Positions 43,535 to 52,254 of a stretch of DNA of 64,000 bases are shown piece after piece. The position numbers and the translations under genes were made by a program. The stretch lies in NCBI GenBank assembly GCA_018394315.1, contig CP074575.1:1458615-1522614 (forward strand). The letters run 5' to 3'. This DNA comes from Mycoplasmatota bacterium (GTDB lineage: Bacteria > Bacillota_I > Bacilli_A > MAG-NZ). The number at the start of each line of letters is the position of its first letter. Positions within the stretch are counted from its first letter, which is position 1. Under the pieces are notes generated by a model. It saw only the letters and a program-made list of their open reading frames with translations, was not told the DNA's origin and did not search any database.

Positions 43535-44363
43535 ACTAACATTCATTAGCTGTGATGCTAATTATAGCGATTCAAACATTGTCATATTTGGAGCACCATA
43601 TGATGGTACTACATCATTTAGACCAGGAACAAGATTTGCACCAAATATGATAAGAATTGACTCTGAGGGGTTAGAAACTTATTCTCCTTATTTAGATATC
43701 GACATTGATGATAAGAAGATTATAGATATTGGCGATATTGAATTTCCTTTTGGAAATTTGAAAAAAACTCTAGATACTATATATAAAACGAGTAGTAGAA
43801 TATTAAACGACAATAAGAAACCATTAATGATTGGCGGAGAGCACCTAGTTACTCTACCCCAAGTATCTGCTGTTGTTGAGAAATATTCTGATTTACACAT
43901 TATACATCTTGATGCACATGCAGATTTAAGAAATGATTACATCGGAGAATCACTTTCTCATGCTACTGTAATGAGAAGAATATTTGATTTAGTAGGAAAG
44001 AACAAAATATATCAATATGGAATTAGATCTGGAACGAAAGAGGAATTCGCATTTGCTAGTAATAACACTATAATGAATAAGTTTATTATTACTAACTTAA
44101 AAGATGATTTAAAGAAACTAAAGGATAAATCTTTATACTTAACTATTGATTTAGATTTATTAGATCCAAGTATATTTCCAGGTACAGGAACACCTGAACC
44201 AGGAGGAATTACTTTTAATGAATTATTAGAAGCTTTACAAGCATTAAAGGGAATGAACATCGTTGGTTGTGATGTAGTAGAATTATCACCACATTATGAT
44301 AATTCTGGTGTTTCAACTGCAGTAGCTAGTAAAGTAATAAGGGAAATACTCTGTTTGTTATAG
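43521..44363 (+). CDS. speB: Agmatinase (ureohydrolase)
   Basis: A 280-residue manganese enzyme that splits urea from agmatine (or aminopropylagmatine). Metal ligands in GGEHLVTLP, HLDAHADLR and DLDLLDPS; GTGTPEPGG loop. Normal length. It overlaps speE by 14 bases. Last gene of the operon; terminator CTCAAGAA/TTCTTGAG at 44451. Confidence 0.93.
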   Translation: MKVNKLTFISCDANYSDSNIVIFGAPYDGTTSFRPGTRFAPNMIRIDSEGLETYSPYLDIDIDDKKIIDIGDIEFPFGNLKKTLDTIYKTSSRILNDNKKPLMIGGEHLVTLPQVSAVVEKYSDLHIIHLDAHADLRNDYIGESLSHATVMRRIFDLVGKNKIYQYGIRSGTKEEFAFASNNTIMNKFIITNLKDDLKKLKDKSLYLTIDLDLLDPSIFPGTGTPEPGGITFNELLEALQALKGMNIVGCDVVELSPHYDNSGVSTAVASKVIREILCLL

Positions 44364-44450
44364 AAAGCATGGAAGTGTAGGATGTTTAAAGGCATAAGCC
44401 CTTGTCTTGAAAACATTCTTTCTTTTATAGATATCTTGTTTTGTCTTATA

Positions 44451-44482
44451 CTCAAGAATTCAGTGAATAGTTCTTGAGTTTT
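44451..44482 (+). terminator. Spermidine operon terminator
   Basis: CTCAAGAA (44451-44458) / TTCTTGAG (44471-44478) and T-rich tail. Confidence 0.75.
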
Positions 44483-44595
44483 AAATTATGTAGCGAATTG
44501 TTTTGGTAAAATATTACTTCATATACTTTAATTAAGGTCGGTTTTGTATTATAATGTAGTAGAAATATTTATAAGATTAGTGGGGAAATGAGAGT

Positions 44596-45408
44596 ATGAA
44601 GTTTAGATATGGGAAAGTTGCTTTAGTAGTGGGTGCATCTTCAGGTGTTGGCAAAGAGTGTGCAAACTACTTACTAGAAAGTGGATATAAGGTATATGGG
44701 ACAAGTAGAAAAGCTACTTTTGATAATTCATCAAATATGCTTTCAATGATTCCACTAGATGTAACGGATGAAAGTACAATTAAAGAAGCGGTAGACTACA
44801 TTCTAGAAAAAGAGGGAGGTATAGGAGTTCTTATAAATTGCCCTGGGTACGGCTTAGCAGGAGCTATAGAAGATACATCTATAGAAGAAGCCAAGAGAGT
44901 ATTTGATACTAATTTTTTTGGAATAATGAACGTATGTAATTTTGTTTTACCACACATGCGTAGACAAAGAAAAGGATTGATCATTAATATTAGCTCAGTA
45001 GCTGGATTTATATCTCTACCTTTTCAGTCAATGTACAGTGCAAGTAAATATGCTCTTGAATCATTAACGGAATCTTATCGCATGGAAGTATCAAACTCTG
45101 GAGTTAAGTTTTCATTAATAGAACCAGGAGATATGAAAACTAATTTTTTAAGAGAGTATGTAATTAAATCTGAAAATTCCGATTACAAGGAAAGATGTGA
45201 TCATGCTGTTAATAAGATGATTAAAGATGAACAAAATGGTCCTGAACCAAGAGTTGTTATTAAAGAATTAAAGCATATTCTAAAAAAGAAAAATCCACCG
45301 ATAAGAAGAATAGTTGGTCTGGATTATAAAATGATAGGGATACTGAAAAAATTATTACCTGCAAAGTTTGTTGAATTTGTAATTATTAAAATGTATGGGG
45401 GGAATTAA
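44596..45408 (+). CDS. Short-chain dehydrogenase, possible 3-ketosphinganine reductase
   Basis: A 270-residue classical SDR. NADP loop VVGASSGVGKEC with an Arg after strand 2 (TSRK), NxxG region NCPGYG, Ser in NISSVAG, catalytic YSASK. The C-terminal 40 residues (IGILKKLLPAKFVEFVIIKM) are hydrophobic-basic, suggesting membrane contact. It shares one base with the next gene, an SPT-like enzyme, so it probably reduces the ketone that enzyme makes. Start ATG 44596 behind GTGGGGAAATGAGAGT. Confidence 0.78.
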   Translation: MKFRYGKVALVVGASSGVGKECANYLLESGYKVYGTSRKATFDNSSNMLSMIPLDVTDESTIKEAVDYILEKEGGIGVLINCPGYGLAGAIEDTSIEEAKRVFDTNFFGIMNVCNFVLPHMRRQRKGLIINISSVAGFISLPFQSMYSASKYALESLTESYRMEVSNSGVKFSLIEPGDMKTNFLREYVIKSENSDYKERCDHAVNKMIKDEQNGPEPRVVIKELKHILKKKNPPIRRIVGLDYKMIGILKKLLPAKFVEFVIIKMYGGN

Positions 45409-46586
45409 TGATGGATATATTTAAGAAGGCTTATGAGTATAATGCACCTGAACAGGTAAAAAAGCTTGGATTATACCCATTTTTTAAAGAGTTTGATTCA
45501 GGAGAGGGTTGTGAATTAACGTTAGACGGTAAGAAAATCTTTATGATGGGTTCTAATAACTACTTAGGGTTAGCTCAAGATCAGAGAGTTAAAGAGGCCT
45601 CAATAAACGCAATTAAGCAATATGGTACTGGTTGTTCTGGTTCTAGATTTATGAACGGGACCTTAAAACTACATATTAAATTGGAAGAAAAATTAGCTAA
45701 GTTCTTGAATAAGGATGCTTGTATAGCTTTTAGTACAGGATTTCAAGCGAATTTAGGGATAATTCCTTCTGTTGCTTCTAAAGGAGATTACATCATTGGA
45801 GATAGAGCTAATCATGCATCAATTGTTGAAGGGTGTAGATTAAGTTTCGCAAAATTAGCTAAATATAAGCACAGTGACATGGAGGATTTAGAAAGAATTC
45901 TCAAATCTATTCCAGAAGATAAGGGTAAACTAATCATTACTGATGGAGTTTTTAGTATGGAAGGTGAAATCTGTAAATTACCTGAAATTGTAGAGTTAGC
46001 TAAAAAATATAATGCTCGAGTAATGGTTGATGACGCACATGGTGTTGGTGTTATTGGACCTAATGGTAGAGGAACTGCTGCCTATTTTGATTTAGAGGAC
46101 GAAGTTGACTTAATTGTAGGTACTTTTAGTAAGTCGTTTGCAAGTTTAGGAGGATTTGTTGTTGGATCAAAAGAAGTAATGAATCATGCAATGCATGTTG
46201 CAAGATCATTTATTTTCAGTGCATCAATTCCGCCATCAAATGCAGCAGCAGCACTAGAAGCTATTAAAATTTTAGAAGAAGAACCTGAAAGAATAACAAG
46301 AGTGAATGAGAATGCTAAATTCTTTAAAGAAGGTCTTGAAGCAATTGGCTTAGAATGTGGGGAAACTGAAACTCCGATAATACCAATAATGATCTATGAT
46401 GACATGAAGACATTTTTTGTAACAAAAAGTTTATTAGACAATGGTGTATACGTTAACCCAGTTATACCACCAGCAGTGCCAGAAGGTCAATCATTACTAA
46501 GAACAAGTGTTACTGCAACTCAAACTAAAGAACAATTGGCAAAAATTTTAGATATAATAAAAATGGTATTTACTGAAACTGAATAG
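45408..46586 (+). CDS. Alpha-oxoamine synthase, probably serine palmitoyltransferase-like
   Basis: A 392-residue PLP enzyme that condenses an amino acid with an acyl-CoA. PLP Lys in TFSKSFASLGGF, VDDAHGVGV, GTGCSGSRFMNGT. The opening (QVKKLGLYPFFKEFDSGEG, then MGSNNYLGL) is that of bacterial serine palmitoyltransferases more than of 2-amino-3-ketobutyrate ligase or BioF. With the SDR directly before it, a sphingoid-base pathway is plausible. Glycine C-acetyltransferase (kbl) is the alternative; no threonine dehydrogenase gene is near. Terminator at 46613. Confidence 0.82.
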   Translation: MMDIFKKAYEYNAPEQVKKLGLYPFFKEFDSGEGCELTLDGKKIFMMGSNNYLGLAQDQRVKEASINAIKQYGTGCSGSRFMNGTLKLHIKLEEKLAKFLNKDACIAFSTGFQANLGIIPSVASKGDYIIGDRANHASIVEGCRLSFAKLAKYKHSDMEDLERILKSIPEDKGKLIITDGVFSMEGEICKLPEIVELAKKYNARVMVDDAHGVGVIGPNGRGTAAYFDLEDEVDLIVGTFSKSFASLGGFVVGSKEVMNHAMHVARSFIFSASIPPSNAAAALEAIKILEEEPERITRVNENAKFFKEGLEAIGLECGETETPIIPIMIYDDMKTFFVTKSLLDNGVYVNPVIPPAVPEGQSLLRTSVTATQTKEQLAKILDIIKMVFTETE

Positions 46587-46612
46587 ATTATTTAAAGTAA
46601 ATATTATAAAAC

Positions 46613-46650
46613 GGATTTCTTTCTGTAACTAGAAAGTTGAATCCTTTTTT
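46613..46650 (+). terminator. Terminator of the SDR-oxoamine synthase pair
   Basis: GGATTtctTTCT / AGAAagttgAATCC with internal loop, then T run. Confidence 0.65.
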
Positions 46651-46780
46651 TATTTTATACTTTATTTCCAATTTTTAGCAATGAGTATAGTTAAAGCACA
46701 AACTATTGAAAAAATTATTTATTTTAATATAATTAATAATTAGAGTTAACTAGTTACTAAATTAAATCTTAGGGGGAAAT

Positions 46781-47500
46781 ATGAGTAAAAAAATTACATT
46801 CACTAAAATTCGTAGAAGAAATCAATTTATAACTTTTTTAGTATTCTTTGTACTTGTTATCATACTTTTTGTTAGTATGTTAGTAAATCCATGGTATAAA
46901 ATACCGGTTAATTGGTACTTTATTCCTGTTTTAGGATTGGTTGGATCAATATTAATTCCTAGATATATGGGAAGACATTACTGTGGTCAATATTGTCCAA
47001 GTGGGTTTATATCTGACAGTATGAATCATAAAAATAGAGCGGGAAAAATCATAAAGAGTGGTATTTTTAAACCCATCTTCTTCGCGCTTTTTATTGCTTT
47101 ATTTGTTGTAGCATTTTTACCTTGGGACATGGGATTACCAGTATCTATGACAGAAACGTACTGGGATGGTGTAATTAATAAATTGTGGATACTATGGGTT
47201 ATATGTCCATTTATAATAGCATTACCATTAATCGTTATATTTGGATTAACTAAAGGTGGTAGAACTTGGTGTAATTATATGTGCCCATGGGCTACTATCG
47301 GTGTAGCATTAGGGAAACAACAATTAGAGGTGAACGACAATTGTAACGATTGTGGAAGCTGTTTGAAGGTATGTTCACAGCCCGAGGTTATTGAACCAGT
47401 ACTTGGAACTGGTGGAAAAATTGGAGCGAACTGCCTAATTTGTTTAAAATGTGTTGATGCTTGTCCAAATAATGCTATACAATATATTGAAAAGAAATAA
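46781..47500 (+). CDS. Membrane 4Fe-4S ferredoxin (NapH/YccM-like)
   Basis: A 239-residue protein with four membrane helices and two cytoplasmic cysteine sets: CGQYCPSG and CNYMCPW in the NapH-type loops, then a 2[4Fe-4S] ferredoxin end (CNDCGSCLKVC, CLICLKCVDACP). It should pass electrons between a quinone or flavin partner and a soluble acceptor. Start ATG 46781 with TAGGGGG. No reductase is next to it, so the partner is unknown. Shares a two-way terminator with the TetR gene. Confidence 0.85.
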   Translation: MSKKITFTKIRRRNQFITFLVFFVLVIILFVSMLVNPWYKIPVNWYFIPVLGLVGSILIPRYMGRHYCGQYCPSGFISDSMNHKNRAGKIIKSGIFKPIFFALFIALFVVAFLPWDMGLPVSMTETYWDGVINKLWILWVICPFIIALPLIVIFGLTKGGRTWCNYMCPWATIGVALGKQQLEVNDNCNDCGSCLKVCSQPEVIEPVLGTGGKIGANCLICLKCVDACPNNAIQYIEKK

Positions 47501-47507
47501 ATAGATA

Positions 47508-47540
47508 TAATAAAAGGGTTCTAAACCCTTTTATTTTTTT
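47508..47540. terminator. Two-way terminator
   Basis: AATAAAAGGGTT-ct-AAACCCTTTTATT with T run on the plus side and A run on the other; serves ferredoxin and TetR genes, which converge. Confidence 0.85.
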
Positions 47541-48123
47541 CTCTTCTGATCTTTTGTAAATTAAGTCTTTTAATATGATAGAAATTTAAAACGATATCTG
47601 CCATTTCTTCTGGAGATTTTTTCATATTATCTTCAATCCACTTCTTAAGGATGTACCAAAGTCCCCCTGCTGAAAAATGATAGACGTAGTCCGTTGTCTC
47701 TCCACCTTCATAAAAAATCAAGTTTTCGAATCTATAATCTTTTCCCATAGAATATAGATATTTAAGATGAGACTCCAAAATCATAGAAAAGACATTATTT
47801 TGTACTAAGTTCCTAACAAATTCTTCCTTTTCTATCCAAAAGTAAAAATAAGTAACAAGTAATTCATATAAAGTGATAGCTTCTTTTTTAAAGATTAAAT
47901 TAATGAATTCTTTATAGAAGTCATCAATATAGTGTTTTAATATATCTTCCTTAGTGTGGAAATTTCTGTATACTGTTTGTCTGACTAAACCAGATCTTTC
48001 TGAAATTTCCTTGATAGTTATATCTGCGTATGGCTTTTCCTTCATCAATTCACCAAGAGCATTAACAATCCACTTCTTTGATCTAATTGTTATAGGATTA
48101 ACTTTTTTACTCATCTGACTCAT
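47521..48123 (-). CDS. TetR-family regulator
   Basis: About 200 residues. N-terminal TetR HTH (ADITIKEISERSGLVRQTVY, then RNFHTKEDIL), helical ligand-binding domain. ATG 48123 is preferred, with AAGGAG 11 bp upstream; a TTG at 48132 is too close to it. Divergent from the second degV gene with 150 bp between, so it may control that gene, perhaps in answer to a fatty-acyl signal (inference). Confidence 0.85.
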   Translation of the reverse strand: MSQMSKKVNPITIRSKKWIVNALGELMKEKPYADITIKEISERSGLVRQTVYRNFHTKEDILKHYIDDFYKEFINLIFKKEAITLYELLVTYFYFWIEKEEFVRNLVQNNVFSMILESHLKYLYSMGKDYRFENLIFYEGGETTDYVYHFSAGGLWYILKKWIEDNMKKSPEEMADIVLNFYHIKRLNLQKIRREKNKRV

Positions 48124-48272
48124 ATGTAACAATTCTCCTTATTTGTTGAAGTTATAAAAAAATATTGAACGAATACCTATAAATTATTATAATATACTTG
48201 TGAATATGTTACAAGTGTCCAACTTATTACACTAATAACATTAATGATTAATTTTATTTTGGGGAGAATTGT

Positions 48273-49112
48273 ATGAGAAAAATCGCGGTAATTACTGATA
48301 GCACAGCTGTCATTGAAAAATCAATTTTAGAGAATAATGAAAATCTTTACTCAATACCGTTACATATAATATTTGGTGATAAATCGTATAGAGATGGAAT
48401 AGATATTTCTGTTGGTGATTTTTTTAATAGGGTTTCTAATAGTTCCTCTCTACCTACAACGTCTCAGCCTTCAGTAGGAGAGGTTATAGATTTATTTGAG
48501 GAGCTCATGAAAAAGTATGATCACTTAATATATATTACAATTAGTTCTAAAATTAGCGGTACTTATCAAAATGGACTGCTTGGTAAAAATGAAGTGTCAG
48601 ATCGAATTACAGTCTTTGATTCGCTGATTACATCAGTTGTTCAAAAACAAATGGTAATTGAGACACTTGATATGATAAATGAAAATAATGGAATTGAAGA
48701 TATCTTAGGTAACCTAAAGAGAATTCGAACTAACTCTAATGTCCTTTTAGTTGTTAATGATTTGAAACACTTAAATCGTACAGGTAGAATAAGCTTTGCT
48801 GCAGCCTCGATTGGGAATATGTTAAAACTTAAGCCTGTATTAGAGTTTGATAATGGTAAAATAGTAGTTAGGAAAAAGATTAGAACAGTAACGAAGGCTT
48901 ATAAACATGTAGTTGAGATAATAAAGGATAAGGACCTGTCATCTACATCAAAGATTATGATTGCTCATGCAGATGGATACGAGTCGGCGCTGAGCTTGCA
49001 AAAAGAATTGAATTTGCTCTACCCTAATCATGAGATAACTATTTCTGAACTATCACCAGTTATTAGTTTACATACTGGTCCTAATACAGTAGGATTAGCT
49101 TGGATAAAATAA
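48273..49112 (+). CDS. DegV family fatty-acid-binding protein (2)
   Basis: 279 residues with the DegV pattern (VITDSTAVIEKS, LPTTSQPSVGEV, SSKISGTYQNG, HLNRTGRIS, SLHTGPNTVGLAWI). Paralogue of the protein at 39379. Start ATG 48273 with TTTGGGGAG. Divergent from the TetR gene. Own terminator TGGGC/GCCCA at 49124. Confidence 0.9.
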   Translation: MRKIAVITDSTAVIEKSILENNENLYSIPLHIIFGDKSYRDGIDISVGDFFNRVSNSSSLPTTSQPSVGEVIDLFEELMKKYDHLIYITISSKISGTYQNGLLGKNEVSDRITVFDSLITSVVQKQMVIETLDMINENNGIEDILGNLKRIRTNSNVLLVVNDLKHLNRTGRISFAAASIGNMLKLKPVLEFDNGKIVVRKKIRTVTKAYKHVVEIIKDKDLSSTSKIMIAHADGYESALSLQKELNLLYPNHEITISELSPVISLHTGPNTVGLAWIK

Positions 49113-49123
49113 ATATAATTTTT

Positions 49124-49146
49124 TGGGCTCTTGGCCCATTTTTTTT
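49124..49146 (+). terminator. degV (2) terminator
   Basis: TGGGC-tcttg-GCCCA and long T run. Confidence 0.75.
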
Positions 49147-49207
49147 GTATATCTATTTACTATTTTCTAAAAATTAGATAAGATATCAAATGTGGGATGT
49201 GAATATT

Positions 49208-50419
49208 ATGTTTGAAACAATGGAAGAATGCCTAGAATGGTTATATGAACCTAGAGAGTTTGAAATTAAGTTTGATTTAAGTAGAATGAAGAAAGCTATG
49301 GAGTTATTTAATAATCCAACTAACTTTAAAGCTATACATATTGCTGGAACAAATGGAAAAGGTTCCACAGTTTCATTTATTAAGAATGCTTTGATGAGTG
49401 CTGGCTATAATGTTGGAACATTTATATCGCCATATGTAGTAGTTTTTAATGAAAGAATAACTTATAATAATCAATATATATCTGATAAAGACTTCATAAA
49501 ATACATAAACACTATTAAGTTAGGTCTTTTAACTACAGACTTAAAAATCTCATTCTTTGAAATTCTTACAATAATTGCATTTCTATATTTCCAAGATATG
49601 GAAGTTGATTATGCGATAATTGAAACTGGGATGGGTGGTAGATTAGATTCAACCAATGTGATAGATAAAGAAGTAGCAGTTATTACTAATGTAGGCTTTG
49701 ACCATATGGAAACGTTAGGAGATACAATTGAAAAAATAGCAAAAGAAAAATTAGGGATTGTTAGAACAAACCTAGTGACTTCAGTTTCAAAAGAGCTTAG
49801 ACCTTTTGTAACTGATTATTGTAAAGTGAGAAATGTTGATTTAGTATTTACAGATGAAGTTTACTCGGTTAGTGTATCTGACTCATCTACAAGTTTTATA
49901 TATAAGAATTTTGATGTTAAATTATCGATGCTAGGTGAACATCAAGCTAGTAATGCTTCACTTGCAATAGAAACGTTGTTATATTTAAGAGATAAGTCAA
50001 AATTAATTATTACTGATGAGCAAATTTTAAAAGGTTTAAGACAGACATTTTGGCCTGGTAGATTAGAAAAGATACGTGATAATGTGTATGTGGATGGTGC
50101 TCATAACATTGATGGTATTAATACTTTAGCAAAATTTTTGGATAATATTGATAAACCCAAAACAATTATTTATTCATGCTTCAAAGATAAAGATTATAAA
50201 TCCATGATTAAAGAATTGGAAAAACATGCTGATGAAATTTATTTTACTGAGTTTGATTATCATAGAGCTGAAAGTGCGGAAAATTTATACAACGTTTCCC
50301 TTCATGAAAATAAATATTTGGTTCCAGATTATAATGACACATTTAATTACATAAAGAAAGGTAATATGACAGTGTTTTGTGGGTCTTTATATTTTATTTC
50401 TTTAGTAAGACAAAAATAG
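49208..50419 (+). CDS. folC: Folylpolyglutamate/dihydrofolate synthase
   Basis: A 403-residue Mur-ligase-type enzyme that adds glutamate to folate. ATP loop IAGTNGKGSTVSFI, metal and folate region METGMGGRLDST-type (here ETGMGGRLDSTNVI), HQASNASLAIE, WPGRLEKI and YVDGAHN. ATG 49208 is preferred over 49190, which has no ribosome site. In Bacillus folC follows valS; here about 12 kb is inserted between them. Confidence 0.92.
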   Translation: MFETMEECLEWLYEPREFEIKFDLSRMKKAMELFNNPTNFKAIHIAGTNGKGSTVSFIKNALMSAGYNVGTFISPYVVVFNERITYNNQYISDKDFIKYINTIKLGLLTTDLKISFFEILTIIAFLYFQDMEVDYAIIETGMGGRLDSTNVIDKEVAVITNVGFDHMETLGDTIEKIAKEKLGIVRTNLVTSVSKELRPFVTDYCKVRNVDLVFTDEVYSVSVSDSSTSFIYKNFDVKLSMLGEHQASNASLAIETLLYLRDKSKLIITDEQILKGLRQTFWPGRLEKIRDNVYVDGAHNIDGINTLAKFLDNIDKPKTIIYSCFKDKDYKSMIKELEKHADEIYFTEFDYHRAESAENLYNVSLHENKYLVPDYNDTFNYIKKGNMTVFCGSLYFISLVRQK

Positions 50420-50440
50420 TCCTCAAGACTATTTTTTTTT
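50415..50440 (+). terminator. folC terminator
   Basis: AATAGTC-ctcaa-GACTATT and T run, overlapping the stop codon. Confidence 0.75.
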
Positions 50441-50488
50441 ACAAATTCATTTATCTTTTATCAATAATATTATCTTGAGGTGATTAGA

Positions 50489-51064
50489 TTGCGCAAAGAA
50501 ATGGACTTTATAGGTATAATAGTGGGAGTTGTTATTGGTATAGTCTTTGGCTTTTTCATCCATGATAAAGTAAATATAGTTAATTCTAAAGAAGTGTCTA
50601 GTGAAGAGAAGGTTTATTTACTTCAAATTGGTCAGTATGATAATTCTGAAGACGTTTTGAGTACGCAAAGATTACTACAAGAAAATGGTATTCCTAATAT
50701 TGTAGTATTTGAAAATGATGTATTTATTATATACTCCGGGATATCGTTAGATGAAAATTTTGAATCAATCACTGTACTCCTTGATTATTCTGAAATAAGT
50801 TATGTAGTAAAATCTAAGTTCTTATATAATTATATTAGTGACTATGAAGAAAGTGAATTAACGTTTTGGGAAGATGGACTCGGATATTATATGAAATCTT
50901 TAAATAATGAAAAATTTGAAACAAGTGAAGAATTTAAAGAACAAAAGAGAATGAATATCGAATTTTACTCTAATATAGTATATCTAATGAGTGTACAAGA
51001 AGAGGATTTATTAAATAGAATTAGGTTACAAACATTTAAATTATTAGTAGAAAATAGGGTGTAA
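50489..51064 (+). CDS. SpoIIB-like protein with membrane anchor and SPOR-like domain
   Basis: 191 residues. One N-terminal membrane helix (FIGIIVGVVIGIVFGFFI) and then a SPOR-like domain (VYLLQIGQYDNSEDVLSTQR, then PNIVVFENDVFIIYSGI) of the peptidoglycan-binding fold; C-terminal helices unassigned. Start TTG 50489 with GAGGTGA. In Bacillus spoIIB stands between folC and radC, exactly this place. SPOR domains bind bare glycan strands at division sites, so it may matter for division whether or not the organism sporulates. Confidence 0.62.
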   Translation: MRKEMDFIGIIVGVVIGIVFGFFIHDKVNIVNSKEVSSEEKVYLLQIGQYDNSEDVLSTQRLLQENGIPNIVVFENDVFIIYSGISLDENFESITVLLDYSEISYVVKSKFLYNYISDYEESELTFWEDGLGYYMKSLNNEKFETSEEFKEQKRMNIEFYSNIVYLMSVQEEDLLNRIRLQTFKLLVENRV

Positions 51065-51065
51065 G

Positions 51066-51737
51066 ATGTTAATAAAGGAAATCACACGAAATGAAAGGCC
51101 AAGAGAAAGAGCAAATAGATATGGAATAAAATCGCTATCTAATAATGAATTACTAGCTGTTTTGTTAAGAACAGGGACAAAAGATATATCAGCGATCGAA
51201 GTAGGTAACAATATCATCAATTCGATAGAAGATATCAAAAATTTAAAAGGTGTAACTCTTGAGGAACTAACTAAGATTAAAGGTATAGGAATAGCTAAAG
51301 CTGTGACGATACTTGCATCAATAGAATTAGGGAAAAGGGTTAATAGAGATGAAACTAGTATAAAAGTGATTACTCCAAGAAGTGTTTATAATTATTTAAA
51401 GCATGATTTTGTAGGACTTAAACAAGAACATTTTATGTGTTTATATTTAGATACAAAAAACAACTTAATATCTAAGAAAGTAATATTTATAGGTTCTTTA
51501 AATATGTCTTTAGTTCATCCTAGAGAGATTTTTAAATGGGCTGTTAAATATTCATCGGCATCAATAATTTTAGTTCATAACCATCCTAGTGGTGATTCTA
51601 CACCAAGTCCACAGGATATTGAAGTGACAAAGAAAATTATCAACTCAGGTAAGATAATAGGGATAAGTGTCATTGATCATATTATTATTGGTAATGATAG
51701 TTATCTTAGCCTAAATGAACTAGGTTATTTTAAATAG
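51066..51737 (+). CDS. radC: RadC/JAMM-domain protein
   Basis: A 223-residue protein. N-terminal UPF0758/HhH region (NELLAVLLRTGTK, LTKIKGIGIAKA) and JAB/MPN+ metalloprotease-like domain with VHNHPSGDSTPS and D downstream, so the zinc site is complete. Name radC is historical; real function unclear. Start ATG 51066, one base after the SpoIIB-like stop. Confidence 0.92.
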   Translation: MLIKEITRNERPRERANRYGIKSLSNNELLAVLLRTGTKDISAIEVGNNIINSIEDIKNLKGVTLEELTKIKGIGIAKAVTILASIELGKRVNRDETSIKVITPRSVYNYLKHDFVGLKQEHFMCLYLDTKNNLISKKVIFIGSLNMSLVHPREIFKWAVKYSSASIILVHNHPSGDSTPSPQDIEVTKKIINSGKIIGISVIDHIIIGNDSYLSLNELGYFK

Positions 51738-51768
51738 TCCAAGCTCATATAATTTACTGGGTGGTTAG

Positions 51769-52254
51769 ATGAGAAAGAAACAAGATATAGAGATAGTTAA
51801 TAGGTTAAATGTTACACTCTTTTTATTTATTTTTATATTTTTGATGGAAATAACTAGTGGTGGAGTTGTTGAAAAAATTAAGGAACCTATTGAAAGACAC
51901 GGGAATTTTCTAAAAGTTTTTGATTTTTATAATGGAGATGTCAAAACATTCTTTAATATAGAAAATGAAGTACCAGTTTTTGATACTGATAGAAGAATTG
52001 CATATGGGGACTCTGAGATGAAAATCTATCAAGAAATAGCCACTTCAGATACTACTGGGGTTGTTGTAGAAATAAGCAGTGATGATGTAGGTAATAAAGT
52101 TGTTGTAAAAGGAATTGATGATAAAGAGTATACATATAGAAATCTATTTTCAGTTTCTGTAAATATATATGATTATGTATCGTTAGGTGATATGTTAGGG
52201 GTTGCATTTTATGATGGCGACTATTATTATAGTTTATCTATTCTAGATATATGA
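51769..52254 (+). CDS. SpoIVFA-like protein
   Basis: 161 residues. One N-terminal membrane helix (LFLFIFIFLMEITSG) and a C-terminal M23-like (LytM) domain without catalytic His residues (TSDTTGVVVEISSDD, then DYVSLGDMLGVA). SpoIVFA has this plan and holds the SpoIVFB protease inactive at the forespore membrane. It shares 4 bases with the SpoIVFB-like gene. Start ATG 51769 with CTGGGTGG. Confidence 0.72.
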   Translation: MRKKQDIEIVNRLNVTLFLFIFIFLMEITSGGVVEKIKEPIERHGNFLKVFDFYNGDVKTFFNIENEVPVFDTDRRIAYGDSEMKIYQEIATSDTTGVVVEISSDDVGNKVVVKGIDDKEYTYRNLFSVSVNIYDYVSLGDMLGVAFYDGDYYYSLSILDI

